Assembly (NCBI RefSeq): GCF_900107275.1
Contig: NZ_FNPI01000013.1
Span: forward strand, 1-64,000
Direction: 5' to 3'
DNA length: 64,000 bases
Source of the DNA: Evansella caseinilytica
Lineage (GTDB): Bacteria; Bacillota; Bacilli; Bacillales; Salisediminibacteriaceae
This document shows, in pieces, positions 1 to 8,634 of this stretch (position 1 is its first letter; the number at the start of each line of letters is the position of its first letter). The translations under genes and the position numbers were made by a program. Below the pieces are notes generated by a model. It was not told where the DNA came from. It made no database searches and saw only the letters and a program-made list of their open reading frames with translations.

Positions 1-67
1 ATTCCCTTTTTTCATAAGCTAACAAAACTTCATGTTTAAATGCTTCCGAAAACTTACTATTTGGCAT
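1..67 (-). CDS. IS3-family transposase OrfA, N-terminal fragment (runs off the window)
   Basis: The minus-strand frame from the ATG at 67 reads MPNSKFSEAFKHEVLLAYEK and leaves the window. It has the basic, helix-forming start of an IS3-family OrfA, whose helix-turn-helix binds the IS ends. A strong ribosome binding site (GGGGGAG) lies 8-9 bases upstream and the IS terminal repeat just beyond. Only 22 residues are visible, so the family call rests on the combination of this N-terminus and the end sequence. Confidence 0.65.
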   Translation of the reverse strand, partial: MPNSKFSEAFKHEVLLAYEKRE

Positions 68-135
68 AGAAAATACTCCCCCAAAGTAAACAGATTTTTA
101 TTTTCTAATCTGTCTACCTTTAGGGGAGCATATCA
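1..135 (-). mobile_element. Left end of an IS3-family (IS150-like) insertion sequence, cut by the window edge
   Basis: Read on the minus strand, the terminus at 135-123 is TGATATGCTCCCC followed by TAAAGGTAGACAG. This is the TG...CCCC type of terminal repeat found in IS150-like members of the IS3 family. About 40 bases further in, a GGGGGAG ribosome binding site precedes an ATG at 67. Only the first 135 bases of the element are visible, so intactness, the second orf and the right inverted repeat cannot be judged. Subgroup assignment is inference. Confidence 0.75.
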
Positions 136-363
136 GCTCGTGAGTGGGCGAGGCAGTTTTTTTTCTTTTGGAGAAGGCAATTCATAAAAAGCCGCTTTGC
201 CTTTTGGGCCGGAGCTCAACAAGTCCGGGAAACAGCGGGCTTTTGGAAGATGCGCTTATCTCATCGGCTAATAAAGTCTCTGTTTTTTGCGCCCATTTTT
301 AGTATAATGGTGAATAGAAATCACAGGGACAGGGGAAAAAATGGTTCGAAAGAGTTCAGTATA

Positions 364-408
364 GTGTTTGTTCAAAAAGCTCGCTAGTTATCTTTTTGAA
401 CCAACACT
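364..408. repeat. Short hairpin repeat, type A (GTTCAAAAAG...CTTTTTGAAC)
   Basis: GTTCAAAAAG at 370-379 and CTTTTTGAAC at 392-401 form a 10-bp perfect stem around a 12-base loop. GTGTTT and CAACAC flank it. This is the simplest member of the repeat family seen throughout the window. Type A copies occur alone and at the edges of longer members. Confidence 0.85.
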
Positions 409-420
409 TACACTAAAAGA

Positions 421-731
421 GGAGGTTCAAAAAGTCCGGGAAACAGCGCCTGCGAATCTCATCGTTGCGTTGCCTCTGTGCTGCTCACGTACGTTTTGGT
501 GTACGCTGCGCTGCTCAAGCCTGCCGCGCCTCGACCTTCTTACCGCTGTTGCGTCCTCCTTTTTGAACTACCATTGTCATTGAGGAGGTTCAAAAAGTCC
601 GGGAAACAGCGCCTGCGAATCTCATCGTTGCGTTGCCTCTGTGCTGCTCACGTACGTTTTGGTGTACGCTGCGCTGCTCAAGCCTGCCGCGCCTCGACCT
701 TCTTGCCGCTGTTGCGTCCTCCTTTTTGAAC
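421..731. repeat. Two tandem copies of the 148-bp type B repeat
   Basis: Copy 1 (421-568) and copy 2 (584-731) are almost identical. Both begin GGAGGTTCAAAAAGTCCGGG and end CGTCCTCCTTTTTGAAC, so each is bounded by inverted GTTCAAAAAG ends. The only difference I see between them is one base near 542/702. The body carries GTGCTGCTCACGTACG followed by a second GCTGCGCTGCTC block. The same body occurs in the opposite orientation at 37299-37606, also as a tandem pair, and in degraded form at 38581 and 43640. No plausible protein is encoded; small open frames across it lack ribosome binding sites. Confidence 0.9.
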
Positions 732-759
732 AAACACTAAAAGAAGAAAGGAGCAGACA

Positions 760-2064
760 ATGTCTGACCGATTCAAGGTTTTAGAAGAGGAAAAGGTTTT
801 TAAAGATCCGGTCCATCGGTACATACATGTTCGGGATGAATTAATATGGGACTTGATCGGGACGAAGGAGTTTCAGCGGCTGCGGAGAATCCGTCAGCTT
901 GGAACAACATATTTGACCTTTCATGGAGCAGAACATACAAGGTTTAATCATTCCTTGGGCGTCTATGAAATCGTACGTCGGATGGTGGAGAATTTAGAAA
1001 AAAAAATTGCCTGGGACCCGGAAGAACGGCTTGTCTGTCTTGCGGCAGCATTGCTACATGATATCGGACACGGCCCGTTTTCCCATTCCTTTGAAAAGGT
1101 GTTTCACACGGACCACGAGCAATGGACAAGGGCAATCATTCTTGGGAATACAGACGTTCATCGCGTGCTGACAAGCGTGGGTGGGAAATTTCCGAAAAAA
1201 GTTGCTGATGTGATTGAAAAAACATACGCCAACAAGCTCGTCGTCAGTCTTATTTCCAGCCAGATAGATGCTGACCGCATGGATTATCTGCTTCGGGATG
1301 CCTTTTATACTGGGGTCAGCTACGGGAACTTTGATATGGAACGAATTCTCCGCGTGATGCGGCCGAAGGAAGACCAAGCGGTTTTTAAACACAGCGGCAT
1401 GCATGCGGTGGAAGATTATATTATGAGCCGGTATCAAATGTATTGGCAAGTTTATTTTCACCCGGTAACGAGAAGCGCGGAAGTGATCTTGAGCAAAATA
1501 CTGCATCGCGCCAAAGATTTGTACCGGGCGGGCTACCAATTTAAAGATCAACCAAAGCATTTTTATACGCTGTTTTCAGGGGAGATCACGCTGGCGGATT
1601 ATTTAAAGCTGGATGAGTCGGTTATTCTTTATTACTTTCAGGAATGGGCGGATGAGGAAGATCCGATTTTGCACGATCTCTGCCAACGTTTTATGGATCG
1701 ACGGCTGTTTAAGTACGTGGAATGCGACCCGGGAAAGCAGATGAGCGTCTGGCCGGAGCTGCTTCAATTATTTGCAGCAATTGGTCTGGAGCCGGAGTAC
1801 TACCTTGTCATCGATTCGTCGTCGGATTTGCCGTATGACTTTTACCGCCCCGGCGAGGAAGAAGAGCGCCTGCCGATACACTTGCTGATGCCTGGCGGTG
1901 ATTTGCGTGAGTTGTCCCGTGAATCGGAAGTCGTTGAAGCGATCTCTGGAAAAAAACGGACAGATCACAAACTGTACTTTCCAATGGATTTTTTAGAAGA
2001 TCAACGTACATACGCTGAGGAGAAACAACGGATTATTGCATTGTTAAAAGCACAGGAGGGATAG
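760..2064 (+). CDS. ywfO: HD-domain phosphohydrolase, YwfO family
   Basis: 434 residues, about the length of B. subtilis YwfO, a protein of the dNTP triphosphohydrolase-like HD superfamily that probably hydrolyses nucleoside triphosphates or related phosphate esters in the cytosol. The metal site is visible: His64 in RFNHSLGV, His100-Asp101 in ALLHDIGHGPFSHS, and a later Asp in the QIDADRMDYLLRD segment. The ATG follows GAAAGGAGC at a good distance. ywgA follows 3 bases after the stop, so the two are probably cotranscribed. The tandem repeats end just 29 bases upstream, so the promoter lies within or before them. The exact substrate cannot be read from sequence. Confidence 0.93.
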   Translation: MSDRFKVLEEEKVFKDPVHRYIHVRDELIWDLIGTKEFQRLRRIRQLGTTYLTFHGAEHTRFNHSLGVYEIVRRMVENLEKKIAWDPEERLVCLAAALLHDIGHGPFSHSFEKVFHTDHEQWTRAIILGNTDVHRVLTSVGGKFPKKVADVIEKTYANKLVVSLISSQIDADRMDYLLRDAFYTGVSYGNFDMERILRVMRPKEDQAVFKHSGMHAVEDYIMSRYQMYWQVYFHPVTRSAEVILSKILHRAKDLYRAGYQFKDQPKHFYTLFSGEITLADYLKLDESVILYYFQEWADEEDPILHDLCQRFMDRRLFKYVECDPGKQMSVWPELLQLFAAIGLEPEYYLVIDSSSDLPYDFYRPGEEEERLPIHLLMPGGDLRELSRESEVVEAISGKKRTDHKLYFPMDFLEDQRTYAEEKQRIIALLKAQEG

Positions 2065-2067
2065 GCG

Positions 2068-2589
2068 TTGCTACAGGAGCATTGTAAATTACTGGCTGTA
2101 TTAAAGCAAACGGGGGAAATTGTCGGCAGAAAAAAGCTGCAAAAGCTTATCTATATTGCAAAAAAACTGGATTTTCCGTTTTTCGAACGATATCAGTTTC
2201 ATTTTTACGGGCCGTACTCAGAGGAATTGAACCTCCGCGTGGAAGAGATGAGCCATCTCGACTTTATTACGGAAATAAAGGAGAAAAAGGGCGGCTATCA
2301 GCAGTACCGCTATGCGCTGTCGGATAAGGGGGCGGATTTTCTGGCGCTTTCCAATTATGAATTGCCGGAAACAAAGGGAATTTTAAATGTACTGAATGAG
2401 CAGAGCTCCCGTTTTCTGGAGCTTGTGTCAACGGTGCTTTATTTCGAAGATTTGCCGAGAGCGGAAGTGGAAGAAAAAGTGGTTACCTTGAAAGCAAAGC
2501 AAAACTATTCGCAGGAGGAAATCAACGAGGCATACTGGTTTATCGAGCAGCTGTGTAAAAAGGCGGCGTCTGCGGAGGCAAACGAGTAG
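2068..2589 (+). CDS. ywgA: YwgA family protein
   Basis: 173 residues starting at a TTG preceded by AGGAGGGATAGGCG. It resembles B. subtilis YwgA in size and in position directly after ywfO. The N-terminal part (GRKKLQKLIYIAKKLDFPF, then FHFYGPYSEEL) has the layout of the winged-helix-like YwgA/antitoxin SocA-type fold, in which a predicted helical region follows a YGPYS motif. No catalytic residues are evident and the function is unknown. The 3-base gap to ywfO and the non-ATG start suggest translational coupling. Confidence 0.8.
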   Translation: MLQEHCKLLAVLKQTGEIVGRKKLQKLIYIAKKLDFPFFERYQFHFYGPYSEELNLRVEEMSHLDFITEIKEKKGGYQQYRYALSDKGADFLALSNYELPETKGILNVLNEQSSRFLELVSTVLYFEDLPRAEVEEKVVTLKAKQNYSQEEINEAYWFIEQLCKKAASAEANE

Positions 2590-2829
2590 GGAAAAATGCC
2601 GGAAACTACAGCGTATTATTTACCCGGAGCGGACAAGCCTTCTTCCGCTTCGTTACGGTGTGCGGCAGCCGGAACGAAGCAGCGGAGAGCGCTTTTCAGG
2701 GGCTTTGTCCCCAGCCCCTGTAGAGAAAATCCTTCATCCGTCTGCGGCTTCTATTTCCTGGCGGTTATGCCGAGCCGGTGAAGGGCTTTCCTGATGCCGT
2801 ACCGGCAAACGGCCCTCTTAATACTTAGA
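2590..2829. other. Gene-free stretch between ywgA and the convergent ywhB
   Basis: A GC-rich spacer. I see no ribosome binding site linked to a plausible reading frame and no member of the repeat families. A 61-codon frame (2596-2781) has a proline, cysteine and arginine-rich composition unlike a real protein. The only recognisable signal is the ywhB terminator just beyond it. Confidence 0.5.
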
Positions 2830-2856
2830 TAGAAAAACGGAGCTGTTGCTGCTCCG
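2830..2856 (-). terminator. Intrinsic terminator of ywhB
   Basis: CGGAGC (2838-2843) pairs with GCTCCG (2851-2856) around a 7-base loop. On the minus strand the stem is followed by a T-run (TTTTTCTAT). It lies about 70 bases after the ywhB stop codon. Confidence 0.7.
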
Positions 2857-2923
2857 GATACCTGGCCGATGATTCTTTGAACAGCTATTAGCAGCTTCAG
2901 GCAAGATTCACCGAGGCCTCTCT

Positions 2924-3109
2924 TTACGCATCGCTCGCGCGTTTGCCGCCGACCGCATAGTGTTCACGTGCCATTTCTTCGATAACGACGACAACTTTTT
3001 CCTTCGGGGCATTGGCTGTTTCGGAAACAGCTGCTGTTACTTTTTCCACAAGCGCACGCTTTTGCTCATCAGTGCGTCCCTCCAATAATTGAACGGTTAC
3101 GATAGGCAT
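2924..3109 (-). CDS. ywhB: 4-oxalocrotonate tautomerase family protein
   Basis: 61 residues, the usual size of one tautomerase subunit. Pro1, the catalytic base of the family after Met removal, is present (MPIVTVQLLEGR), followed by the typical RTDEQKRALVEKVT helix and the conserved basic residue. These enzymes form hexamers of beta-alpha-beta units in the cytosol and ketonise enols; B. subtilis YwhB acts on 2-hydroxymuconate-like substrates, but the physiological substrate here is unknown. AAGGAG lies upstream of the ATG. It is divergent from ywhD and has its own terminator. Confidence 0.92.
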   Translation of the reverse strand: MPIVTVQLLEGRTDEQKRALVEKVTAAVSETANAPKEKVVVVIEEMAREHYAVGGKRASDA

Positions 3110-3277
3110 TACTGAATCACTCCTTCATGATTTTGATGTCCTTGAAACTATTGTTTCGATATTCACATACTTTTTTCCTGCCGCATCAAAGAAAGAATCA
3201 ATTGTCACAAAGTGCATCGGCGATCAGAGGTGTGATAAAATAACAGAAAGCAGATGGAAGAAAGCGAGGTTATGTGG

Positions 3278-3805
3278 ATGGATTTGTTTGAGAAAAAAAA
3301 GAAAGAGGAAAGGCGAAAGCAGGCTTTTAACATCTTAAGCGCTGATTCCACATCTGGTCACGGCGGCTATGGTGCGGGTGTTATTAATTTAAACAATGTT
3401 ACTCCTGTCTTTGTTGATGTGGATGAGGGAGAAGCTTTTATAGATATGGGGGCGCTTCATGCAAGAAGCGTGGTGGAAAAAGGGATTAAATTTTTGCCTG
3501 ACAAAGAGCAGGTGCCTGCCGGAAAGCCGTACTGGCTCGTCTGGATTACCGTTGATCATAAAAATGGCGGTCCTGCATATACCGGTGTGACTGCGTGTGA
3601 ATTAACGGTGAATCGAGAAAGCCGCCGCGGTTATAAAAGCTTGCCGGAGCATGTGAACAACATGGATAAATCGTTGAAGGGGCGAATCCTTGTTGCTCAC
3701 ATGGATGACAAATCAAAGTGCGTTTTACGGGAGTTTTTACAAGATTTTAATGCGGAAATGTGGCAGCATTCTGATGAACAATTGAAGGAAGCTTTAACAG
3801 TTTAG
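3278..3805 (+). CDS. ywhD: YwhD family protein
   Basis: 175 residues from the preferred ATG at 3278. The frame is open from 3254, but the only ribosome binding site (AGCGAGG, about 3263-3268) is placed for the 3278 start. It resembles the conserved Bacillales protein YwhD in length and position next to ywhB and pbpG. The sequence is soluble with no signal peptide: a lysine-rich start, then a beta-rich central region (GVINLNNVTPVFVDVDEGEA) and an acidic amphipathic C-terminus. Function unknown. Confidence 0.8.
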   Translation: MDLFEKKKKEERRKQAFNILSADSTSGHGGYGAGVINLNNVTPVFVDVDEGEAFIDMGALHARSVVEKGIKFLPDKEQVPAGKPYWLVWITVDHKNGGPAYTGVTACELTVNRESRRGYKSLPEHVNNMDKSLKGRILVAHMDDKSKCVLREFLQDFNAEMWQHSDEQLKEALTV

Positions 3806-3953
3806 CATGTTGGTGCGGGTGCTTCAGCAGCTTTTTGGGAAAAGCATGTTGATTTAAATGTGAACAAAATGTGAACTTCCGCCCGGCTCCTTGCAAAAAT
3901 TCAGAGCAGTCAGTAAACTAAAATTCGACACACAAAAGCTACACTAAGACAAA

Positions 3954-3988
3954 AGGCAGGCGAAGGAATGATTTCCTTCGTCTGCCTT
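3954..3988. terminator. Bidirectional terminator between ywhD and pbpG
   Basis: AGGCAG plus CGAAGGAA pair with TTCCTTCG plus CTGCCT around a 4-base loop. A-runs and T-runs flank both sides, so it can stop ywhD (plus) and pbpG (minus), which converge here. Confidence 0.8.
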
Positions 3989-4072
3989 TCATGATTGCAA
4001 TGTTAACGGATGAAGCGTAGGCGGATTTTTTCATCAGGTGGATAAAGCCACTTACCTCCAGCATGAAAACGA

Positions 4073-6154
4073 TCAACTGAACCAGTCAAAAATGCGGTCC
4101 ATCCATTTCTCCTTTTTTTCTTCTTCCGGCATTTGGAGCGGGTCCCAATCTTCTTCTGAAGCCCCTTCCGGATGAACTGTGCAATATTCTGTCGGTTCTG
4201 TGCCTTCAATAAATAATGTCGGTCGTTTCACTGTGCAGTCCTCCGTTGCCAATTTTCCGTTATATGGATTTATAACGACTTCTACAACATTATCCGGCAC
4301 AGGGAACTCTAATTTTAATTCATCCTGAAGGGCTTCCTCCATAAACCTTGCCCAAATAATTTTCGAATGCTGGTTATCGACCCGGTCCAATGTTTTATCC
4401 TGATCAAAGCCGGCCCAAACGCCTGTCAGCAGCTGTGGCGTGAAGCCAATCATCCAGCTGTCGTACGGGGTGGACCCGCTTTTTCCGGCAACCGGCCGGT
4501 CAAAGTAGTCGGCGACGCTACCTCCGGTAACAACGGTGTAGCTTTCTTCATTTAATTCCGGCTCAAACATCGCCTTCATTATATCGGTCATTACCGCCGT
4601 CAATCCTGGATCAACCGCAGGAGTTTTTTCAAAATCTGCTTCAAAAAGTATTTTTCCGTCACGATCGATAATCTTGCTGACAAAGTGTGGCGTTACCTGG
4701 TACCCGCCGTTGGCAAAGGCGCTGTAGCTGTTCGTCATTTCTAAAATGCCCACATCGCTGGCCCCTAATGCCAGAGCTGGAACGGCAGAAAGCGGGCTTT
4801 CGATGCCAAAACGCTTTGCTGTTTCCACGAGTTTGTCAAAGCCGAGCAGGAAGTGCGTTTTCATGGCATAGATGTTGTCTGAAACGGCAAGCGCCTCCAG
4901 CATCGTAATGTAGTCATCGGCATAATAGCCGCCGAAATTTTTCGGTTCATATTCTTTCGATCCGTTATCATACAGGAATGTTGTTTCCTCACTTTTCAAC
5001 ATCGAATTCGGGCGCAGTCCTTGTTCCAGAGCGGCATAATATAAAAACGGCTTCATCGTTGAGCCGGGCTGACGCCGCGCTTTTGTCGCCCGGTTGAACG
5101 GGCTTTCTTCATAATTCGTACCGCCGATCATTGCTTTTACCTCGCCGGTTTGCGGGTTCATTGCAACAAAGGCTGCTTGCAGCTCGTTGTCAGGAGTGAT
5201 TTGTTCAGCAATCCATTTGTCGGCGATCTGCTGCAGGCGGCTGTCTAATGTCGTATGAATTTCCAAGCCGCCGGTTTCTAATATGTCGCGGTCGATTTTC
5301 AATTCTTCTTCCAGCCATTCCATCACGGTATCCTGAAAGTATGGCGCGGTTTTCTTCGCTTCCACTTTATCGTCTTGTGAAAAATGAAGCGGTTCGTCCG
5401 CCAGCACTGCCCGCTCGGAGGAAGTAATATATCCGGCATCCTCCATTGTCTGAAGAACCACTTCCTGACGCTGCTTGGCATTTTCCATGTCCACAAACGG
5501 AGAATAATAGCTTGGCCCCTTTGGAATGCCGGCTAACAGCGCGGCTTCCGCCTTCGTTAAATCCTCTGCATTTTTTTGAAAATAAATGTTTGCGGCTGCT
5601 TCGATACCGTAAGCCCCGTGTCCATAATATATCGTATTTAAATATCCTTCCAAAATATCGTGTTTGGAATAATGAAGCTCCAGGCGCATTGCAAAAAAAG
5701 CCTCGTTCCATTTTCGGGACCATGTTTTTTCATGGTTTAAAAATAAGTTCCGTGCATATTGCTGGGTAATCGTACTTGCTCCCTGCGCCATGGAGTTTGT
5801 TTTCAGATTGGTGATCACTGCTCCGCCGATTCGGAAAAAATCAAAGCCGTAATGTTCATAAAAACGGCGGTCTTCCACCGCCAGAGTGGCTTCAACGATG
5901 GCATCACCCATTTGCTCCAACGGAATCCAGTGGCGATATTGTCCGTCGTAAAATTCGCCGATGACTTCCCCGTCCGCGGAATAGATGACCGTCGTTTCTG
6001 CAACCGATAAGGAAGGCGGCTCCATCTGATAGGCATAGGCGATGACGGCACCGATACATCCGAGGGCAATGATGCCAAAGAGGACGAAGGCACGAATGAT
6101 TCTTTTCCAAATACGTTTTCGTTTCCGATAGGCTCTTCTTGTGGTTATCTCCAT
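4073..6154 (-). CDS. pbpG: Class A penicillin-binding protein (PBP1A family), PbpG-like
   Basis: About 693 residues; bifunctional peptidoglycan glycosyltransferase and DD-transpeptidase anchored in the membrane. A basic tail and one transmembrane helix (about 20-42) come first. The glycosyltransferase motifs EDRRFYEHYGFD and GASTITQQYARNLFL follow, then the transpeptidase SxxK (PGSTMKPFLYYA), SxN (VSDNIYAMK) and a KSG triad (KSGSTPYDSW) in place of the usual KTG. B. subtilis PbpG at this position is a forespore protein that contributes to spore cortex synthesis. A GTG lies 9 bases upstream of my start, but GAGAGGTG is spaced for the ATG at 6154. Role in sporulation is inferred from synteny. 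Confidence 0.93.
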   Translation of the reverse strand: MEITTRRAYRKRKRIWKRIIRAFVLFGIIALGCIGAVIAYAYQMEPPSLSVAETTVIYSADGEVIGEFYDGQYRHWIPLEQMGDAIVEATLAVEDRRFYEHYGFDFFRIGGAVITNLKTNSMAQGASTITQQYARNLFLNHEKTWSRKWNEAFFAMRLELHYSKHDILEGYLNTIYYGHGAYGIEAAANIYFQKNAEDLTKAEAALLAGIPKGPSYYSPFVDMENAKQRQEVVLQTMEDAGYITSSERAVLADEPLHFSQDDKVEAKKTAPYFQDTVMEWLEEELKIDRDILETGGLEIHTTLDSRLQQIADKWIAEQITPDNELQAAFVAMNPQTGEVKAMIGGTNYEESPFNRATKARRQPGSTMKPFLYYAALEQGLRPNSMLKSEETTFLYDNGSKEYEPKNFGGYYADDYITMLEALAVSDNIYAMKTHFLLGFDKLVETAKRFGIESPLSAVPALALGASDVGILEMTNSYSAFANGGYQVTPHFVSKIIDRDGKILFEADFEKTPAVDPGLTAVMTDIMKAMFEPELNEESYTVVTGGSVADYFDRPVAGKSGSTPYDSWMIGFTPQLLTGVWAGFDQDKTLDRVDNQHSKIIWARFMEEALQDELKLEFPVPDNVVEVVINPYNGKLATEDCTVKRPTLFIEGTEPTEYCTVHPEGASEEDWDPLQMPEEEKKEKWMDRIFDWFS

Positions 6155-6163
6155 TTCTTTCAC

Positions 6164-6759
6164 CTCTCAATCCAGACCGCGGCAATGTCAAACTATTACC
6201 ACAGTTTTCCACAGTGAGAAGGGGCTTATACTTCCGGGAATGATTTCCTTTTATCTGGGAGGGGGCGGAAGCGAGGCGTCGAAAGTGGGCAGAGCAGGGC
6301 TCAATCGACTTCAACCGCAAGGCCGGCAGCTGAAAGACCCGTCATCAGGCGAACCGCAGCCAGGGAAGGGGCGGCGGTGGGGCCATGAATTTCAGGGGTG
6401 ATTCTGAGCCCGAGGCACCCATTCCCTTAAAACAAAAACCGAAATCGTGCACTTAAATCGGGAATCTGGGTGAGTGTGAGTCCGGTCAAACTGAACCGTA
6501 ATCAATTGACCCGCAATCAAAACGCCCGGACTCAAAACGAGAGGATACGAGAGCATGAGCGAGCCTGAGTCCGGTCCGAATAAGTCAAAATCAATTGCGT
6601 TCTTTTGACACACCAAGAAGATCCTGGTGCAGCAGGGCTGTAAACTCCTTAAATTCCTTCCGTTTCCGCTTCAACTACAGTCAGACATTTATCGTTGACC
6701 GCCTCTATAATCCGTTTCTGGCCCGTTTGGAACTAGCCCCTAAAAAAAACAAAACCACC
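6164..6759. other. Gene-free accessory stretch with imperfect TGAGTCCGG repeats
   Basis: No convincing gene. TGAGTCCGGTC occurs at about 6477 and again near 6566, with its inverted form CCGGACTCA at about 6527, so the first two can form a long-range hairpin. Composition differs from the flanking genes. It looks like decayed repeat DNA between the penicillin-binding protein gene and the accessory genes. Confidence 0.4.
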
Positions 6760-6793
6760 AAAAAGACCCCTGAACCGCTTCAGGAGTCTTTTT
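6760..6793. terminator. Intrinsic terminator
   Basis: AAAAAGAC.CCTGAA pairs with TTCAGG.GTCTTTTT around CCGC, with A and T runs on both sides. On the minus strand it would end transcription of the small membrane protein gene at 6890, about 100 bases downstream of its stop. Confidence 0.75.
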
Positions 6794-6889
6794 GGGTATA
6801 TCTTAACATTTGCCAGCGTCAAGGACTCTAGGTAAAAACAGTGAGTGGAGCAATTTGCTCTGTCATTCTTCACTAAAAAATAAATAGGT

Positions 6890-7129
6890 TTATTTTTTAG
6901 TTTTAAAAAAATCCAGTAAACCCCAAACGAAGTAAATAACACCAATCAACAGTGAAAGGTATATAAAGACGGTTAAAGCGTTTGGTGTATAAGATAAGTA
7001 ACGAGTAAAGTCTTTTGTTCCCCATGTAGCATCATTTGCACCTGCGATAGCTGCTGTTATGTATTTGGTACTGTATAGAATTGTCGATATAAGAAGGAAA
7101 ATTGCGCCTATTATTTTTTTATTATTCAT
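6890..7129 (-). CDS. Small two-helix membrane protein, unknown function
   Basis: 79 residues (MNNKKIIGAIF...). Two hydrophobic segments are clear, one near the N-terminus (about 6-24) and one near residues 50-70, with a polar loop between them (GANDATWGTKDFTRYLS) and a KTKK tail. GGTAGGAA fits the ATG at 7129 better than the in-frame ATG two codons upstream. It lies 32 bases downstream of the broken secreted-protein gene on the same strand and shares its terminator, so the two were probably one transcription unit. I do not recognise the family. AT-rich relative to the backbone, in keeping with accessory DNA. Confidence 0.65.
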   Translation of the reverse strand: MNNKKIIGAIFLLISTILYSTKYITAAIAGANDATWGTKDFTRYLSYTPNALTVFIYLSLLIGVIYFVWGLLDFFKTKK

Positions 7130-7161
7130 AAACATTTCCTACCTTATCTTTAAATTTAGTA

Positions 7162-7881
7162 TTAAAATTTTACGACTTTGTACTGTCGTTCCACCCATTT
7201 TTGAGGATAAACGTATTTTGTGTCAAGCACTTTGGATTTTGAGTGATATTTCTTTTCTTGTTTTACTTTATATTTTTTATAGACATGTCTATATAGTAAT
7301 CTATACCTCCCGTCAGGGTATTCAGGAGAAGTATACGTTACCGCTTTCTCGGTAGTATAAGTAATGTCAAAATTTACAAAAGCACTTAATGCTTTTTTTG
7401 AAAGTTCTAATTGACCAGAAAATGTATTGGACACACTTGAACTATGCGACGCTGACAATGTACCTCCACTTATAGTTGAAGCTCCTGCATACATCCAAGA
7501 ACTGTAGCTACGCCCTACATATTCTTTACTTGCAGCAAACCATCTAGGGTTTCTAAGGCTAGCTGGAGTAATTTCAGTCTCCTTTTCTAACAGTATATTA
7601 CTTTCGATGAAAGGGAATTCCTCTACTAAATCATCATTTAGTTCACTTTCAGGAATAATTTCTGTATAAAAGCCTACAACTTCTTCACCAGGGTTTAAAC
7701 CTTCATTTAAGAAACTATCATTACTTTCGGAAATTTCTTTTTCATTGGCGAAACTTAAAGGAGCCCATACTGACAATCATAGAAGTGCGACTAAAAATAG
7801 TGAAAATATTTTCTTCAATTGATTTCTACCATCATCGCAACTATAAAGAACTTCATTTTCCTCTTTCTTTTGTTTTAGCAT
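7162..7881 (-). pseudogene. Secreted protein gene with an in-frame TGA inside the signal peptide
   Basis: GGAGAGG followed by ATG at 7881 opens a frame that runs through a basic n-region (NQLKK) into the hydrophobic core IFSLFLVALL. It then meets TGA at 7777-7779 and continues without further stops as LSVWAPLSFANEKEIS to 7162. Apart from that codon it reads as a single 238-residue protein with a plausible signal-peptide cleavage after SFA. The mature part has an acidic N-terminal third, a Ser/Thr-rich middle (STISGGTLSASHSSSVSNT) and a Lys/Tyr-rich C-terminus. A TATAAT-like element lies upstream near 7905-7915. The simplest reading is a nonsense mutation. Translation restart at the TTG or a later codon would give a protein without an export signal. 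No family recognised. Confidence 0.7.
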
Positions 7882-8078
7882 TAATATCCTCTCCAATTTT
7901 TACTAAATTATATCATAGTAATTGGAAAAAAAACAACCCAAAAAATGCAAAAAATTACATCATTATTATGCAAGGTTCGGGTAGTATTTATTGAGGTAAG
8001 CGTCCCCCCCACCACACATGTTCATTCATGATAGATTATGAGACAATCTCTTCAAATCATCATTTTAGGAGGTTTTTT

Positions 8079-8406
8079 ATGTCCCAAAAACAAAACATCG
8101 AAAAACAACAAGAATGGGAACAACGGATCGCGGATTTAAGAGCTAGTGCTACATTCCATAAAACGAGCTTATGGCTGCATAGTCCTGACCCGGAGTATAA
8201 AGAGAAAGTGAATGATATTGTCGGCTTTCATGGAAAAGCTGGCTGCCAAATATAAGGACTACAAGAAAATTGTGATTATCTGGGACAATCTGAACATCCA
8301 TCACGACGGTTCTGCTAAACGTTGGACAAGCTTTAACAAACAACATGGAAACAAGTTCGAATTTCACTACACACCGATTCTTTCTTTTATGCTCTTGAAA
8401 ACATAA
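8079..8406 (+). mobile_element. Chimeric transposase remnant (IS66-type start joined to IS630-type pieces)
   Basis: TAGGAGG precedes an ATG at 8079 that reads MSQKQNIEKQQEWEQRIADL, like the start of an IS66-family TnpA. After about 24 codons it changes to KTSLWLHSPDPEYKEKVND, which resembles an IS630-family transposase. That frame stops at 8253. A second frame (about 8230-8390) continues IS630-like sequence, with VIIWDNLNIHHDG holding a catalytic DDE Asp and GNKFEFHYTP. The centre and C-terminus are missing. These are dead fragments; family assignments rest on motif resemblance only. Confidence 0.6.
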
Positions 8407-8634
8407 AAGAAAAAACTGGTTATTTAGTAATACACCAAGAGGTGTAGAAAACTATTTCTATTTTTCTACGTATGCCTTATAATTTCTATGGTACTTTCAG
8501 TGATTGATGATACGGAACGCAGGTTAGGATAAATTCCGTGTATTCCGCTGAAGATAAGAAAGAATGGTTGATGGAATGAAACCTGCCGGGTGTATACTCA
8601 AGCAGCCCGGTAATGGATAAAGAGGTGAAAGAGG

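Noticed and set aside
368-729. Overlapping open frames of 71 and 83 codons across the tandem type B repeat
   Set aside because: They arise from the repeated sequence, have no ribosome binding site and encode cysteine and arginine-rich low-quality sequence.
421-731. CRISPR-like tandem repetition
   Set aside because: The repeats are about 150 bp long and nearly identical, with only two units and no short unique spacers. No cas gene is present in the window.
6164-6240. Sigma-F or sigma-G promoter of pbpG
   Set aside because: Expected from B. subtilis, but I could not find a convincing -35/-10 pair on the minus strand here.
7777-7779. TGA as a selenocysteine codon
   Set aside because: It falls in the hydrophobic core of a signal peptide, and no SECIS-like hairpin or selenoprotein homology is seen.
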